NCBI GenBank assembly: GCA_025352145.1
Contig: JANXTY010000030.1
Location: 186,001-250,000, forward strand
Direction of reading: 5' to 3'
DNA: 64,000 bases
Origin: Oxalobacteraceae bacterium
Lineage (GTDB): Bacteria; Pseudomonadota; Gammaproteobacteria; Burkholderiales; Burkholderiaceae_D
Each line of letters begins with the position of its first letter. Position 1 is the stretch's first letter. Shown piece by piece: positions 56,649-64,000 of the stretch. Position numbers and translations under genes: made by a program. Under the pieces are notes generated by a model. It worked only from the letters and a program-made list of their open reading frames with translations, made no database searches and was not told where the DNA came from.

Positions 56649-58733
56649 ATGAACCAAACATTACTAGTTGAATTTCTGACCGAAGAATTGCCGCCCAAAG
56701 CGCTGGCAAAACTGGGCGACGCCTTTGCTACCGGTATCGTTAACGGCCTGAAGTCGCGTGATTTTCTGGAGAACGATTCGGTAGCAACTGCGTATGCCAC
56801 GCCGCGCCGCCTTGCAGTCTCCATCACCCAGGTCCGCAGTACTTCGCCCGACAAATCGATCCGCGAAAAAATCTTGCCCGTATCGGTGGCCTTAGATGCC
56901 AACGGCAATGCGACACCGCCGTTGGCTAAGAAACTTGCGGCTCTTGGATTTCCAGACGTGCGCGTCAGCGATCTGGAACGCGCTGCCGATGGCAAAGCCG
57001 AAAGTTTTTTTTATACCTATACCGCGCAAGGTTCGGCGCTACACAGCGGCCTGCAGGCAGCGCTTGATGAGGCGGTCAGCAAATTGCCGATTCCCAAGCT
57101 GATGAGCTATCAGCGCCCGGATGGATCAACGGTACAATTCGTGCGCCCGGTTCACAAGCTAATCGCCTTGCATGGAAGCACGGTCATCCCCGTTGCGAAT
57201 CTGGGCTTGGCTGCTGGCCTGACCACCATCGGCCATCGCTTTTTGTCGCAAGGCGAAATCGCTCTTAAGCATGCCGACAGTTATGCAGCAACATTGGAGG
57301 CACAAGGGAAAGTCATTGCCAGCGTCAGCGCCCGCAAAGAAAAAATCCGTGCTGCTTTGCTCGACAAAGCCGGCAGCGATCTGGTGCTGATGCCCGAATC
57401 ACTACTCGATGAAGTATCGGCACTGGTTGAATGGCCTGTGGTGTATGAATGCAATTTCGAAAAAGAATTTTTGGCGGTGCCACAGGAATGCCTGATCCTG
57501 ACCATGCAGACCAACCAGAAATATTTTGCCCTCACCGATACCCAGGGCAAGCTGCGCTCCCGCTTTCTGATCGTGTCGAATATCGACACCGCCGATCCGC
57601 AACACATCATCGGCGGTAATGAGCGTGTGGTGCGTCCGCGCTTGTCGGATGCTAAATTTTTCTTTGAGCAAGACAAGAAAAAAACGCTGGAATCACGCTT
57701 GCCGCTACTCGGCAATGTCGTCTATCACAACAAGCTTGGCAGTCAAGCGCAGCGTACAGAGCGAGTTAAAATCCTGACGGGTGAAATTGCAAAAATGCTC
57801 GGTTATGAGAGCGCACTTGCCGAGCGCGGGGCATTGCTAGCCAAGGCCGATTTGCTTACCGACATGGTCGGAGAATTTCCTGAGCTGCAAGGTATCATGG
57901 GCGAGTACTATGCGCGCCATGATGGTGAGCATGAAGAAGTTGCGCGGGCCGCATCCGAACATTATCAACCGCGTTTTGCAGGTGATGCGCTACCCTCAAC
58001 CGGCACTGGAACGGCAGTCGCTTTGGCGGACAAGCTTGAAACATTGGTCGGCATCTGGGGCATTGGCTTACAGCCAACGGGTGATAAGGATCCATTTGCG
58101 CTACGTCGGCATGCTTTGGGCATATTGAGAATGCTGGTCGAAAAACGCCTGCCACTTTCTCTTAATGCGCTTCTGGTGAAAACGGCTAATCTATTTAGAG
58201 GCAACGCCAATTTCAAGAACCCCACCACTGATGTGACGATATTTGTTCTCGATCGTTTACGGGGTTTGCTACGCGAACGCGGATTCTTGCCCAATGAGAT
58301 CGACGCTGTAGTTGCACAGCAGCCGGACACCCTAGATAACATCGTCGAACGCCTCGATGCAGTCAAGGTGTTCGCCGCCATGCCGGAAGCCGAATCGCTG
58401 GCCGCCGCCAACAAGCGCATCACCAACATCCTGAAGAAAACCGAAGTCGCACCGGGCAGTGTGCAAACTGTCTTGTTGCAAGAAGCGGCAGAGCAAGCGT
58501 TGTATAGCGCCATGATGCAAGTCAAACCGCAAGTCGATTCCGCATTTGCGCAGGGTGATTTCACCAGCGCGTTAAAAACCCTGGCTTGGTTGCGCGACAG
58601 TGTCGATGCGTTTTTCGCGGGCGTGATGGTGATGGCCGATGATGAGCAATTGCGTCATAATCGCCTGGCGCTGCTGTCGGAGCTGCATGCGATGATGAAC
58701 CAAGTGGCGGACATTTCTAAACTTGCACAATGA
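56649..58733 (+). CDS. glyS: Glycyl-tRNA synthetase beta subunit
   Basis: 694 residues from ATG 56649 ([20 protein letters not shown]), the usual start; in-frame upstream codons run through the palindromic repeat and are not credible. [39 protein letters not shown] and [20 protein letters not shown] are family motifs, with [17 protein letters not shown] in the HD-like part. It binds tRNA as partner of GlyQ. Length is normal. Confidence 0.97.
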   Translation: MNQTLLVEFLTEELPPKALAKLGDAFATGIVNGLKSRDFLENDSVATAYATPRRLAVSITQVRSTSPDKSIREKILPVSVALDANGNATPPLAKKLAALGFPDVRVSDLERAADGKAESFFYTYTAQGSALHSGLQAALDEAVSKLPIPKLMSYQRPDGSTVQFVRPVHKLIALHGSTVIPVANLGLAAGLTTIGHRFLSQGEIALKHADSYAATLEAQGKVIASVSARKEKIRAALLDKAGSDLVLMPESLLDEVSALVEWPVVYECNFEKEFLAVPQECLILTMQTNQKYFALTDTQGKLRSRFLIVSNIDTADPQHIIGGNERVVRPRLSDAKFFFEQDKKKTLESRLPLLGNVVYHNKLGSQAQRTERVKILTGEIAKMLGYESALAERGALLAKADLLTDMVGEFPELQGIMGEYYARHDGEHEEVARAASEHYQPRFAGDALPSTGTGTAVALADKLETLVGIWGIGLQPTGDKDPFALRRHALGILRMLVEKRLPLSLNALLVKTANLFRGNANFKNPTTDVTIFVLDRLRGLLRERGFLPNEIDAVVAQQPDTLDNIVERLDAVKVFAAMPEAESLAAANKRITNILKKTEVAPGSVQTVLLQEAAEQALYSAMMQVKPQVDSAFAQGDFTSALKTLAWLRDSVDAFFAGVMVMADDEQLRHNRLALLSELHAMMNQVADISKLAQ

Positions 58734-58743
58734 GATGAATGCC

Positions 58744-59310
58744 ATGAAATTGATCATCCTTGACCGTGACGGCGTTATCAATCAGGATTCCGATTCTTTC
58801 ATTAAGACACCTGCCGAGTGGATTCCCGTCCCCGGCTCTTTGCAGGCAATCGCCCGCTTGAATCAGGCAGGTTACCGGGTCGTCGTATCCACAAATCAGT
58901 CCGGCATCGCTCGCAAGTTATTTGACATGGTGACCTTAAATGCCATTCACCAGAAAATGCACGTCTCGGCACAAGCCGTGGGCGCTGCAATCGAGGCGAT
59001 TTTCTTTTGTCCCCATGCCGCTAACGATAATTGTGATTGCCGCAAGCCTAAACCCGGCATGCTTCACGCCATCTCCAAGCGTTTCGATGTGAACCTGAAA
59101 GGTGTACCGATTGTCGGTGATTCCTTGCGCGATTTGCAGTCTGGATTTGTGGTGGGATGCGTCCCTTATCTGGTACTGACAGGCAAAGGAAAAATCACCC
59201 ACTCCAAGGGTGGACTACCGCCGGGGACCACCACTTTCGATGATCTTGCCTCAGTGGTCGATCATTTGCTGAGGTTGGCAATCCCAGCCAAGACCGATAG
59301 CGCTGTTTAG
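58744..59310 (+). CDS. gmhB: D-glycero-D-manno-heptose-1,7-bisphosphate 7-phosphatase
   Basis: 188 residues from ATG 58744 (MKLIILDRDGVINQDSDSFI); in-frame ATG codons at 58723 and 58735 are less likely. It is a HAD-IIIA phosphatase with LDRDGVIN as nucleophile motif, VVVSTNQSGIARKLF, the zinc-binding CPHAANDNCDCRKPKPGM and IVGDSLRDLQSG. It acts in heptose synthesis for lipopolysaccharide. It starts 11 bases after glyS, before plsC. Confidence 0.94.
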   Translation: MKLIILDRDGVINQDSDSFIKTPAEWIPVPGSLQAIARLNQAGYRVVVSTNQSGIARKLFDMVTLNAIHQKMHVSAQAVGAAIEAIFFCPHAANDNCDCRKPKPGMLHAISKRFDVNLKGVPIVGDSLRDLQSGFVVGCVPYLVLTGKGKITHSKGGLPPGTTTFDDLASVVDHLLRLAIPAKTDSAV

Positions 59311-59333
59311 ATTTCATTCTGGAGACATTTATT

Positions 59334-60086
59334 TTGATAATGTTGCGCTCATCTTCCTTGTTCCTGCGTTCTGCACTTTTCATTTTTATCATGGCAGTGG
59401 CGACCATGATCTGGGCGTTCGTCTGTTTCTTGGCTGCTCCTCTTCCCTACAATCAGCGCTATTTCATCACTTCGCGCTGGAATGTTTTCGTCATCTGGGC
59501 GGCCAAAGTGATTTGCGGCATCCGTCATGAAATCAAAGGACTTGACAATTGCCCGGATGCGCCCGTGATTTTGCTGTGCAAGCACCAGTCGTTTTGGGAG
59601 ACTGTTTTTTTGTTGTGTAATATGCCGCGCCCCCTGGTATTTGTGTTTAAAAAAGAAATTCTTTATATCCCTTTTTTTGGTTGGGGCATGGCATTGCTGC
59701 GCATGATTCCGATTGACCGCAGTAAAGGTAAAGATGCTTTTAAAAACATTGTCGTGCAGGGTAAGCGCCGTTTGGCTGACGGGCAATGGATCATCATGTT
59801 TCCCGAAGGTACGCGCATCCCGGTAGGTGAAAAAGGAAAATACAAATCAGGCGGTACCCGTTTGGCTATCGAGGTAAATGTGCCGGTGCTGCCTATCGCG
59901 CATAATTCAGGCGAATGCTGGCCTAAAGGTGCATTGATTAAAACGCCGGGATTGATCACGGTTTCCATTGGTAAACCGATCTCGCCGGAAGGTCATACGC
60001 CCGAGAGCATGATGCGGTTGGTAGAGGACTGGATCGAATCGGAAATGCGGGTGATTTCGCCGCATGTTTATCGTGATGAAAAATAG
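59334..60086 (+). CDS. plsC: 1-acyl-sn-glycerol-3-phosphate acyltransferase
   Basis: 250 residues with a TTG start at 59334 (GGAG at 59321-59324); ATG 59340 is the alternative. An N-terminal membrane segment (FLRSALFIFIMAVATMIWAF) anchors it in the inner membrane. The acyltransferase motif is CKHQSFWETVF, an HX4E form of the usual HX4D; FPEGTRIPVGEKGKYKSGG is the phosphate-binding motif. It makes phosphatidic acid. Last gene of the miaB-plsC run. Confidence 0.92.
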   Translation: MIMLRSSSLFLRSALFIFIMAVATMIWAFVCFLAAPLPYNQRYFITSRWNVFVIWAAKVICGIRHEIKGLDNCPDAPVILLCKHQSFWETVFLLCNMPRPLVFVFKKEILYIPFFGWGMALLRMIPIDRSKGKDAFKNIVVQGKRRLADGQWIIMFPEGTRIPVGEKGKYKSGGTRLAIEVNVPVLPIAHNSGECWPKGALIKTPGLITVSIGKPISPEGHTPESMMRLVEDWIESEMRVISPHVYRDEK

Positions 60087-60122
60087 TGGAGGATACATGA
60101 GAGGAATTAGAGGGCGAGCTAA

Positions 60123-60225
60123 CTCTTTGCATGAATGACGCGCATCCTCGCTTGTCCTTCGATTTCTGTCAGGAAATTTTCTTCCGCCGTAGCGTAGAGG
60201 GGGCATCCTGCTTTTTCGGAGACTA
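60123..60225 (+). repeat. Dispersed 3' intergenic repeat, copy D (degenerate)
   Basis: CTTTGCATGAATGACGCG, TCGCTTGTC and AGGAAATTTTCTTC follow in the order seen in copy B at 63752; the 3' part is diverged. It starts about 36 bases after the plsC stop. Confidence 0.5.
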
Positions 60226-60298
60226 GCTACCTTTAAGATATCTACACTAGCAAGGAGAAAAATTGCGTCCCACACCACGGTGAACTTATTTGGTGCGT

Positions 60299-60315
60299 CG
60301 CACAAGCAAAGTGCA
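60299..60315 (+). promoter_or_regulatory. Possible NtrC binding site
   Basis: CGCACAAGCAAAGTGCA: the half sites GCAC and GTGC are separated by seven bases, as in the NtrC consensus TGCACCA-N3-TGGTGCA. It lies about 90-100 bases upstream of the expected start of the sigma-54 transcript, a usual distance for an activator site. The inner bases are not consensus. Confidence 0.45.
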
Positions 60316-60375
60316 AGAGAGGGGTAAACATCGATAAAAACGTAGGTTCACGGCGCGTTTTGGTAGAGAAATAGC

Positions 60376-60391
60376 TGGCACGGCAATTGCT
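60376..60391 (+). promoter_or_regulatory. Sigma-54 promoter of the nitrate uptake operon
   Basis: TGGCACG (60376-60382), four bases, then TTGCT (60387-60391): an exact match to the sigma-54 -24/-12 consensus. The transcript would begin near 60401-60403, immediately before the first leader hairpin. Confidence 0.85.
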
Positions 60392-60404
60392 CAATAGAAG
60401 TTAA

Positions 60405-60446
60405 GCGCCAACGATGGCGCATACGCGGACCAGGCCAACGGCGGTC
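60405..60446 (+). promoter_or_regulatory. Two-hexaloop ANTAR target RNA (antiterminator)
   Basis: Hairpin P1: stem GCGCC (60405-60409) / GGCGC (60416-60420) with loop AACGAT. Hairpin P2: stem GGCC (60433-60436) / GGTC (60443-60446, one G-U pair) with loop AACGGC. Both six-base loops have A at position 1 and G at position 4, the known recognition pattern of ANTAR proteins such as NasR and NasT-type regulators. The terminator follows at 60461, so protein binding should permit read-through into the operon. Confidence 0.85.
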
Positions 60447-60460
60447 AGTTCGCATCAGAC

Positions 60461-60510
60461 AAAGGTGTCTTCCCCCATGAATTTTTCATGGCGGGCAGAC
60501 ACCTTTTTTT
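60461..60510 (+). terminator. Leader intrinsic terminator before the nitrate uptake operon
   Basis: AAAGGTGTCT (60461-60470) pairs with AGACACCTTT (60497-60506), extended inside by CCATGAA (60475-60481) / TTCATGG (60485-60491); seven T at 60504-60510 end it. It sits 28 bases before the first gene, as expected for NasT-controlled attenuation. Confidence 0.9.
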
Positions 60511-60537
60511 ATTGGCCTCACCAAGCGGAGTACAGAT

Positions 60538-61836
60538 ATGTTGAATGAGAAAAACCAGGCAATCGTGAAGAGCGCGGATGGCAGCATAAGTGCTGGCGTT
60601 GACGCGACTTTTAGCCCCAAACGACGGACGATTATTCAAGCAGCAAGTTTTGCGGGAGCGGGCATGATGGGATTGTCTACGGGCGGTGTCTGGGCAGCAG
60701 GTTCGGATAAGCCGGAAAAAGAAGAAGTCAGAGTGGGATTTATTCCTCTTACCGATTGCGCTTCAGTAGTGATGGCATCGGTACTGGGTTTCGACAAAAA
60801 ATATGGCATCAAAATTGTGCCGACCAAAGAATCATCCTGGGCCAGTGTGCGCGACAAACTGGTGAACGGCGAACTTGATGCCGCTCATGTGTTGTACGGC
60901 CTGATTTATGGCGTGCATTTGGGTATTGGCGGCGCCAAAAAAGATATGGCAATGCTGATGGCCCTCAATAATAACGGTCAAGCTATTACGCTCTCGAAAA
61001 AAATCGCAGACAAGGGTGCTGTCGATGGCCCTAGCCTTGCCAAGTTGATGCAAACCGATAAACGCGAATATACCTTTGCCCAAACCTTTCCTACCGGTAC
61101 GCATGCAATGTGGTTGTATTACTGGCTGGCCGCGAATGGCATCAATCCGATGAAAGACGCCAAGGTCATCACCGTGCCACCGCCGCAAATGGTTGCGAAT
61201 ATGCGGGTCGGCAATATGGATGGCTTTTGTGTTGGCGAACCTTGGGGGCATCGTGCCATTGCCGACGGTATCGGCATCACTGCCATCACGACCCAGGATA
61301 TTTGGAAAGATCATCCAGAAAAAATATTGGGTACCACCGCAGATTGGGTTGCCAAATATCCGAATACCGCACGGGCCTTGACCGCCGCAGTGCTGGAAGC
61401 AGGAAAGTGGATCGATGCCTCGCTGTCCAACAAAGCGAAAATGGCCGATACGATCGCCGATAAAGCCTACGTCAATACCTCTGTCGATGTGATCAATCAG
61501 CGTATTCTAGGCCGCTACAAAAATGGCCTCGGCAAGACTTGGGACGATCCGAATTACATGAAATTCTTCAATGATGGCGCGGTCAATTTCCCGTATCTGT
61601 CGGATGGCATGTGGTTCTTGACGCAGCAAAAACGTTGGGGCTTGTTGAAGGAGGACGTAGATTACCTGGGCGTCGCCAAGGCGATCAATCGGATCGATGT
61701 CTATAAGGACGCCGCTGCGATGACCAAGACGAGTGTGCCGAAAAGTCCGATGCGTACATCGAAGTTGATGGACGGTGTGGTATGGGACGGGAAAAATCCA
61801 CAGGCATATGCTGCTTCGTTCAAGATCAGAGCGTAG
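60538..61836 (+). CDS. nrtA: Nitrate/nitrite-type ABC transporter substrate-binding protein
   Basis: 432 residues, GCGGAG upstream of the ATG. KRRTIIQAASFAGAGMMGL near residues 28-46 resembles a twin-arginine signal with AWA-like cleavage around VWAAG. The CmpA/NrtA family pattern follows: VRVGFIPLTDCASVVMASVL, ESSWASVRDKLVNGELDAAH, and MRVGNMDGFCVGEPWG. It binds nitrate (or nitrite, cyanate, bicarbonate in relatives) in the periplasm. The leader with ANTAR hairpins, terminator and sigma-54 promoter supports nitrogen-oxide uptake. First gene of a three-gene operon. Confidence 0.92.
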   Translation: MLNEKNQAIVKSADGSISAGVDATFSPKRRTIIQAASFAGAGMMGLSTGGVWAAGSDKPEKEEVRVGFIPLTDCASVVMASVLGFDKKYGIKIVPTKESSWASVRDKLVNGELDAAHVLYGLIYGVHLGIGGAKKDMAMLMALNNNGQAITLSKKIADKGAVDGPSLAKLMQTDKREYTFAQTFPTGTHAMWLYYWLAANGINPMKDAKVITVPPPQMVANMRVGNMDGFCVGEPWGHRAIADGIGITAITTQDIWKDHPEKILGTTADWVAKYPNTARALTAAVLEAGKWIDASLSNKAKMADTIADKAYVNTSVDVINQRILGRYKNGLGKTWDDPNYMKFFNDGAVNFPYLSDGMWFLTQQKRWGLLKEDVDYLGVAKAINRIDVYKDAAAMTKTSVPKSPMRTSKLMDGVVWDGKNPQAYAASFKIRA

Positions 61837-61945
61837 TTAGTAATGAATCAAAGCATGCCTTTCTTTGCCAGTACTGCAGTGAGGAAAGGCGTGCAAGCGA
61901 GACCTAATTTTTTGAAATTGCAGTCGTTTATCCATCGGAGCAATC

Positions 61946-62878
61946 ATGAGCGCAGTTCTAAGCACGCCACACAACGAACCGATCGTACTGGTATCTGAAT
62001 CACCAAAGAAAAAAATGGAAACGAAATTAATCTCGGAAGAAGCTGTCCCATGTGTGGCAGCTGGCGTCAATACGCGTCCAGGCAAGAACAAGAACGCCAC
62101 CATCACTCTATTTGCAGAAAAAATTCTGCCGCCTGCTTTCGGTCTGTTCTTGCTGGGCTTGATGTGGGAATTGATTTCCCTCAAAAACAGCGGAATACCA
62201 TCACCACTAGTGACTCTGACCGAAGCGATCAAATTGTTTTCCGATCCTTTTTACCAAAAAGGTCCCAACGATCAGGGCATTGGTTGGAACGTGCTGGCAT
62301 CGCTCAAGCGCGTCGGCATCGGTTTCGGCATGGCGGCCCTGGTGGGGATTCCTCTCGGCTTTCTGATTGGTCGTTTCAAATTCTTATCCGGCATGTTCAA
62401 CCCGATCATCAGCTTATTGAAACCTGTGTCGCCACTGGCTTGGCTACCGATCGGATTACTGGTTTTCAAAGCGGCTGACCCGGCTGCTATCTGGGCCATC
62501 TTCATTTGTTCGATCTGGCCGATGATCATCAACACCGCTATCGGTGTACAGCGCGTCCCGCAGGATTACATGAATGTCGCAAAAGTATTAAACCTGTCGG
62601 AATGGAAAATTATCACCAAGATTTTGTTCCCATCCGTTTTGCCCTACATGTTGACGGGTGTGCGTCTCGCCATTGGCACCGCATGGTTGGTGATTGTTGC
62701 AGCCGAGATGTTAACCGGCGGCGTCGGCATCGGCTTCTGGGTGTGGGATGAATGGAACAACCTGAATGTGGCACACATCATTATCGCAATCTTCGTCATC
62801 GGTGTTGTCGGTCTGATTCTGGAACAAGTCCTGGTGGCAATTGCCAAATCGTTTACCTATGAAGAAGTTGCCGCGTAA
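61946..62878 (+). CDS. nrtB: Nitrate ABC transporter permease
   Basis: 310 residues. After an unusually long, polar N-terminal stretch of about 50 residues, six hydrophobic segments follow, among them FGLFLLGLMWELISLKNSGI and SLLKPVSPLAWLPIGLLVF. The permease EAA-like loop is LSEWKIITKILFPSVLPYML near residue 215. LVIVAAEMLTGGVGIGFWVW is typical of NrtB/SsuC permeases. It works in the inner membrane with NrtA and the ATPase that follows. Confidence 0.93.
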   Translation: MSAVLSTPHNEPIVLVSESPKKKMETKLISEEAVPCVAAGVNTRPGKNKNATITLFAEKILPPAFGLFLLGLMWELISLKNSGIPSPLVTLTEAIKLFSDPFYQKGPNDQGIGWNVLASLKRVGIGFGMAALVGIPLGFLIGRFKFLSGMFNPIISLLKPVSPLAWLPIGLLVFKAADPAAIWAIFICSIWPMIINTAIGVQRVPQDYMNVAKVLNLSEWKIITKILFPSVLPYMLTGVRLAIGTAWLVIVAAEMLTGGVGIGFWVWDEWNNLNVAHIIIAIFVIGVVGLILEQVLVAIAKSFTYEEVAA

Positions 62879-62935
62879 TTGCCACGCCATTTCTATCGCA
62901 TCGACAGCACATCATTTAAGGAAGGAAAAATTATC

Positions 62936-63751
62936 ATGGAAAAGCACACCAATAAATTTATCAATATTGAACATGCCGAGATGGTATTTAGTACCAAAAA
63001 TGGGTATTTCCACGCCCTGCGGGACATCAATCTGACAGTCAAGAAAGGGGAGTTCGTCACTCTCATTGGTCACTCCGGTTGCGGCAAATCGACGCTCCTT
63101 AATCTTATTGCCGGGTTGACCCAGGCCAGCGATGGCCTGCTGTTATGCGGCAATCGTGAAATTGCCGGGCCATCTCCAGAGCGTGGTGTGGTATTCCAAA
63201 ATCATTCGCTATTGCCGTGGTTGACTTGTTACGAAAATGTGTACCTGGCCGTCGAGCGGGTATTTGGCGTGATCGAATCGAAAGCGCAACTCAAGGAACG
63301 CACCACAGTTGCATTGGCATTGGTTGGTTTGAGCCATGCCGAACAGAAGCGGCCTAATGAGGTGTCGGGCGGCATGAAACAGCGCGTCGGCATTGCGCGC
63401 GCTTTATCGATGGAGCCAAAAGTTTTGTTGCTCGATGAGCCTTTCGGCGCACTCGATGCATTGACCCGCGCACATTTGCAGGACGAATTACTGAAGATCG
63501 TGGCAAAGACAAGTTCTACTGTCGTGATGGTCACGCATGATGTGGATGAGGCCGTGCTGTTATCGGATCGTATTGTGATGATGACTAATGGACCGGCAGC
63601 CACCATCGGTGAAATATTGAAAGTCCAATTGGCGCGCCCGCGCGAGCGTGTGGCTTTGGCGCAGGATGCGTTGTATTCCGAGTACCGGACCCAGGTTCTT
63701 GAGTTCTTGTATCACAGGCAAGCGCACCCGGCATTGAAAGAGGCGGCCTAG
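62936..63751 (+). CDS. nrtC: Nitrate ABC transporter ATPase
   Basis: 271 residues from ATG 62936, preceded by AAGGAAGG (62919-62926); an in-frame TTG at 62879 is unlikely. Walker A GHSGCGKST (residues 45-53), Q-loop FQNHSLLPWL, signature VSGGMKQRVGIARALSM, Walker B VLLLDEPFGALDAL and H-loop VTHDVDEAV are complete. It lacks the extra NrtA-like C-terminal domain of cyanobacterial NrtC, so it equals NrtD-type ATPases. Its TAG stop joins directly to a dispersed repeat. Confidence 0.94.
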   Translation: MEKHTNKFINIEHAEMVFSTKNGYFHALRDINLTVKKGEFVTLIGHSGCGKSTLLNLIAGLTQASDGLLLCGNREIAGPSPERGVVFQNHSLLPWLTCYENVYLAVERVFGVIESKAQLKERTTVALALVGLSHAEQKRPNEVSGGMKQRVGIARALSMEPKVLLLDEPFGALDALTRAHLQDELLKIVAKTSSTVVMVTHDVDEAVLLSDRIVMMTNGPAATIGEILKVQLARPRERVALAQDALYSEYRTQVLEFLYHRQAHPALKEAA

Positions 63752-63880
63752 CCCGATCTTTGCATAAATTACGCGAGCCATCGCTTGTCTTTTGCTTGTT
63801 TTTTGTTTCGTAAGGAAATTTTCTTCAGTCGGTCGGTAGAACAACACCGACGCTCCTTCAGAAAACCTCCTTACAAATCA
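63752..63880 (+). repeat. Dispersed 3' intergenic repeat, copy B (best preserved)
   Basis: Begins directly after the nrtC stop with CCCGATCTTTGCATAAATTA, then TTTCGTAAGGAAATTTTC, GTCGGTCGGTAGAACAACAC and CTCCTTCAGAAAAC, ending near CCTTACAAATCA. Arms GTCGGT and ACCGAC can pair. Used as reference for copies A, C, D and E. Confidence 0.75.
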
Positions 63881-63965
63881 AAAGGCACTCGACCGAAAAC
63901 GGTGGAAAGCGCTACGTTTTTCAGACCTATTGCATATTGTTTTGCACCTATTCCAGAGGAATACC

Positions 63966-64000
63966 ATGACATCGGCGGCAAGTAGTTCTTATGTTGGAAA
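63966..64000 (+). CDS. Start of an unidentified gene (cut by window edge)
   Basis: ATG at 63966 preceded by AGAGGA about eight bases upstream; only MTSAASSSYVG is visible. By position after the uptake operon it could encode a nitrate transporter or a nitrate or nitrite reductase component, but this cannot be decided from 11 residues. Confidence 0.4.
   Translation, partial: MTSAASSSYVG

Overview
The window looks like the chromosome of a betaproteobacterium in the order Burkholderiales, most likely family Oxalobacteraceae (Herminiimonas/Undibacterium/Glaciimonas-like). The evidence is the protein flavour of NusA, InfB, GlyQS and Lnt, and the gene orders purM-perM-hda-HAD-pcnB-folK, rimP-nusA-infB-rbfA-truB and miaB-phoH-ybeY-corC-lnt-glyQ-glyS-gmhB-plsC. 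Family level is an inference from recalled sequence style; no search was run. No rRNA, tRNA, CRISPR array, prophage or replication origin was seen.

Layout. (1) 1-6497: two divergent operons of the predicted amidoligase type. A large transglutaminase/DUF2126 protein and the start of an ATP-grasp/alpha-E protein lie on the minus strand; a circularly permuted ATP-grasp and an alpha-E protein lie on the plus strand. (2) 6861-16869: a small hypothetical gene, then an accessory glycan or glycoprotein locus. It holds a TPR-SPINDLY O-GlcNAc-transferase-like enzyme, a DegT sugar aminotransferase, a WbqC-like protein, two methyltransferases, an ATP-grasp-HAD fusion and two tandem beta-propeller glycosidase-like paralogues. 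A decayed IS5-type element (16870-17272) closes it. (3) 17336-24353: a membrane diguanylate cyclase, a DUF3857/transglutaminase/TPR protein, a secreted unknown and a NasT-type ANTAR regulator. (4) 24568-28360: a three-gene minus-strand redox operon (FAD oxidase, two-cluster Fe-S protein, geranylgeranyl-reductase-like flavoprotein), then a GST. (5) 29283-42830: housekeeping genes purB, cytochrome b561, two yceI, purM, perM, hda, HAD phosphatase, pcnB, folK, a decayed DUF486 gene, a deoxynucleoside kinase, panB, scpB and rluB. (6) 42900-49528: the rimP-nusA-infB-rbfA-truB operon with a clear promoter and leader terminator. (7) 49933-60086: miaB to plsC. (8) 60299-63751: a nitrate-type ABC uptake operon. 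Its leader carries a consensus sigma-54 promoter, a possible NtrC site, a two-hexaloop ANTAR target RNA and an intrinsic terminator.

The parts connect. The NasT-like protein at 23706 has the RNA-binding domain expected to act on the leader at 60405-60510, about 36 kb away, so both halves of a nitrate-responsive antitermination circuit are present. A roughly 110-base dispersed repeat sits just 3' of at least four genes in the same orientation and, in two cases, abuts the stop codon of truB and of the ABC ATPase gene. The most promising accessory content is the glycan locus, the uncharacterised redox operon and the divergent ATP-grasp/transglutaminase operons.
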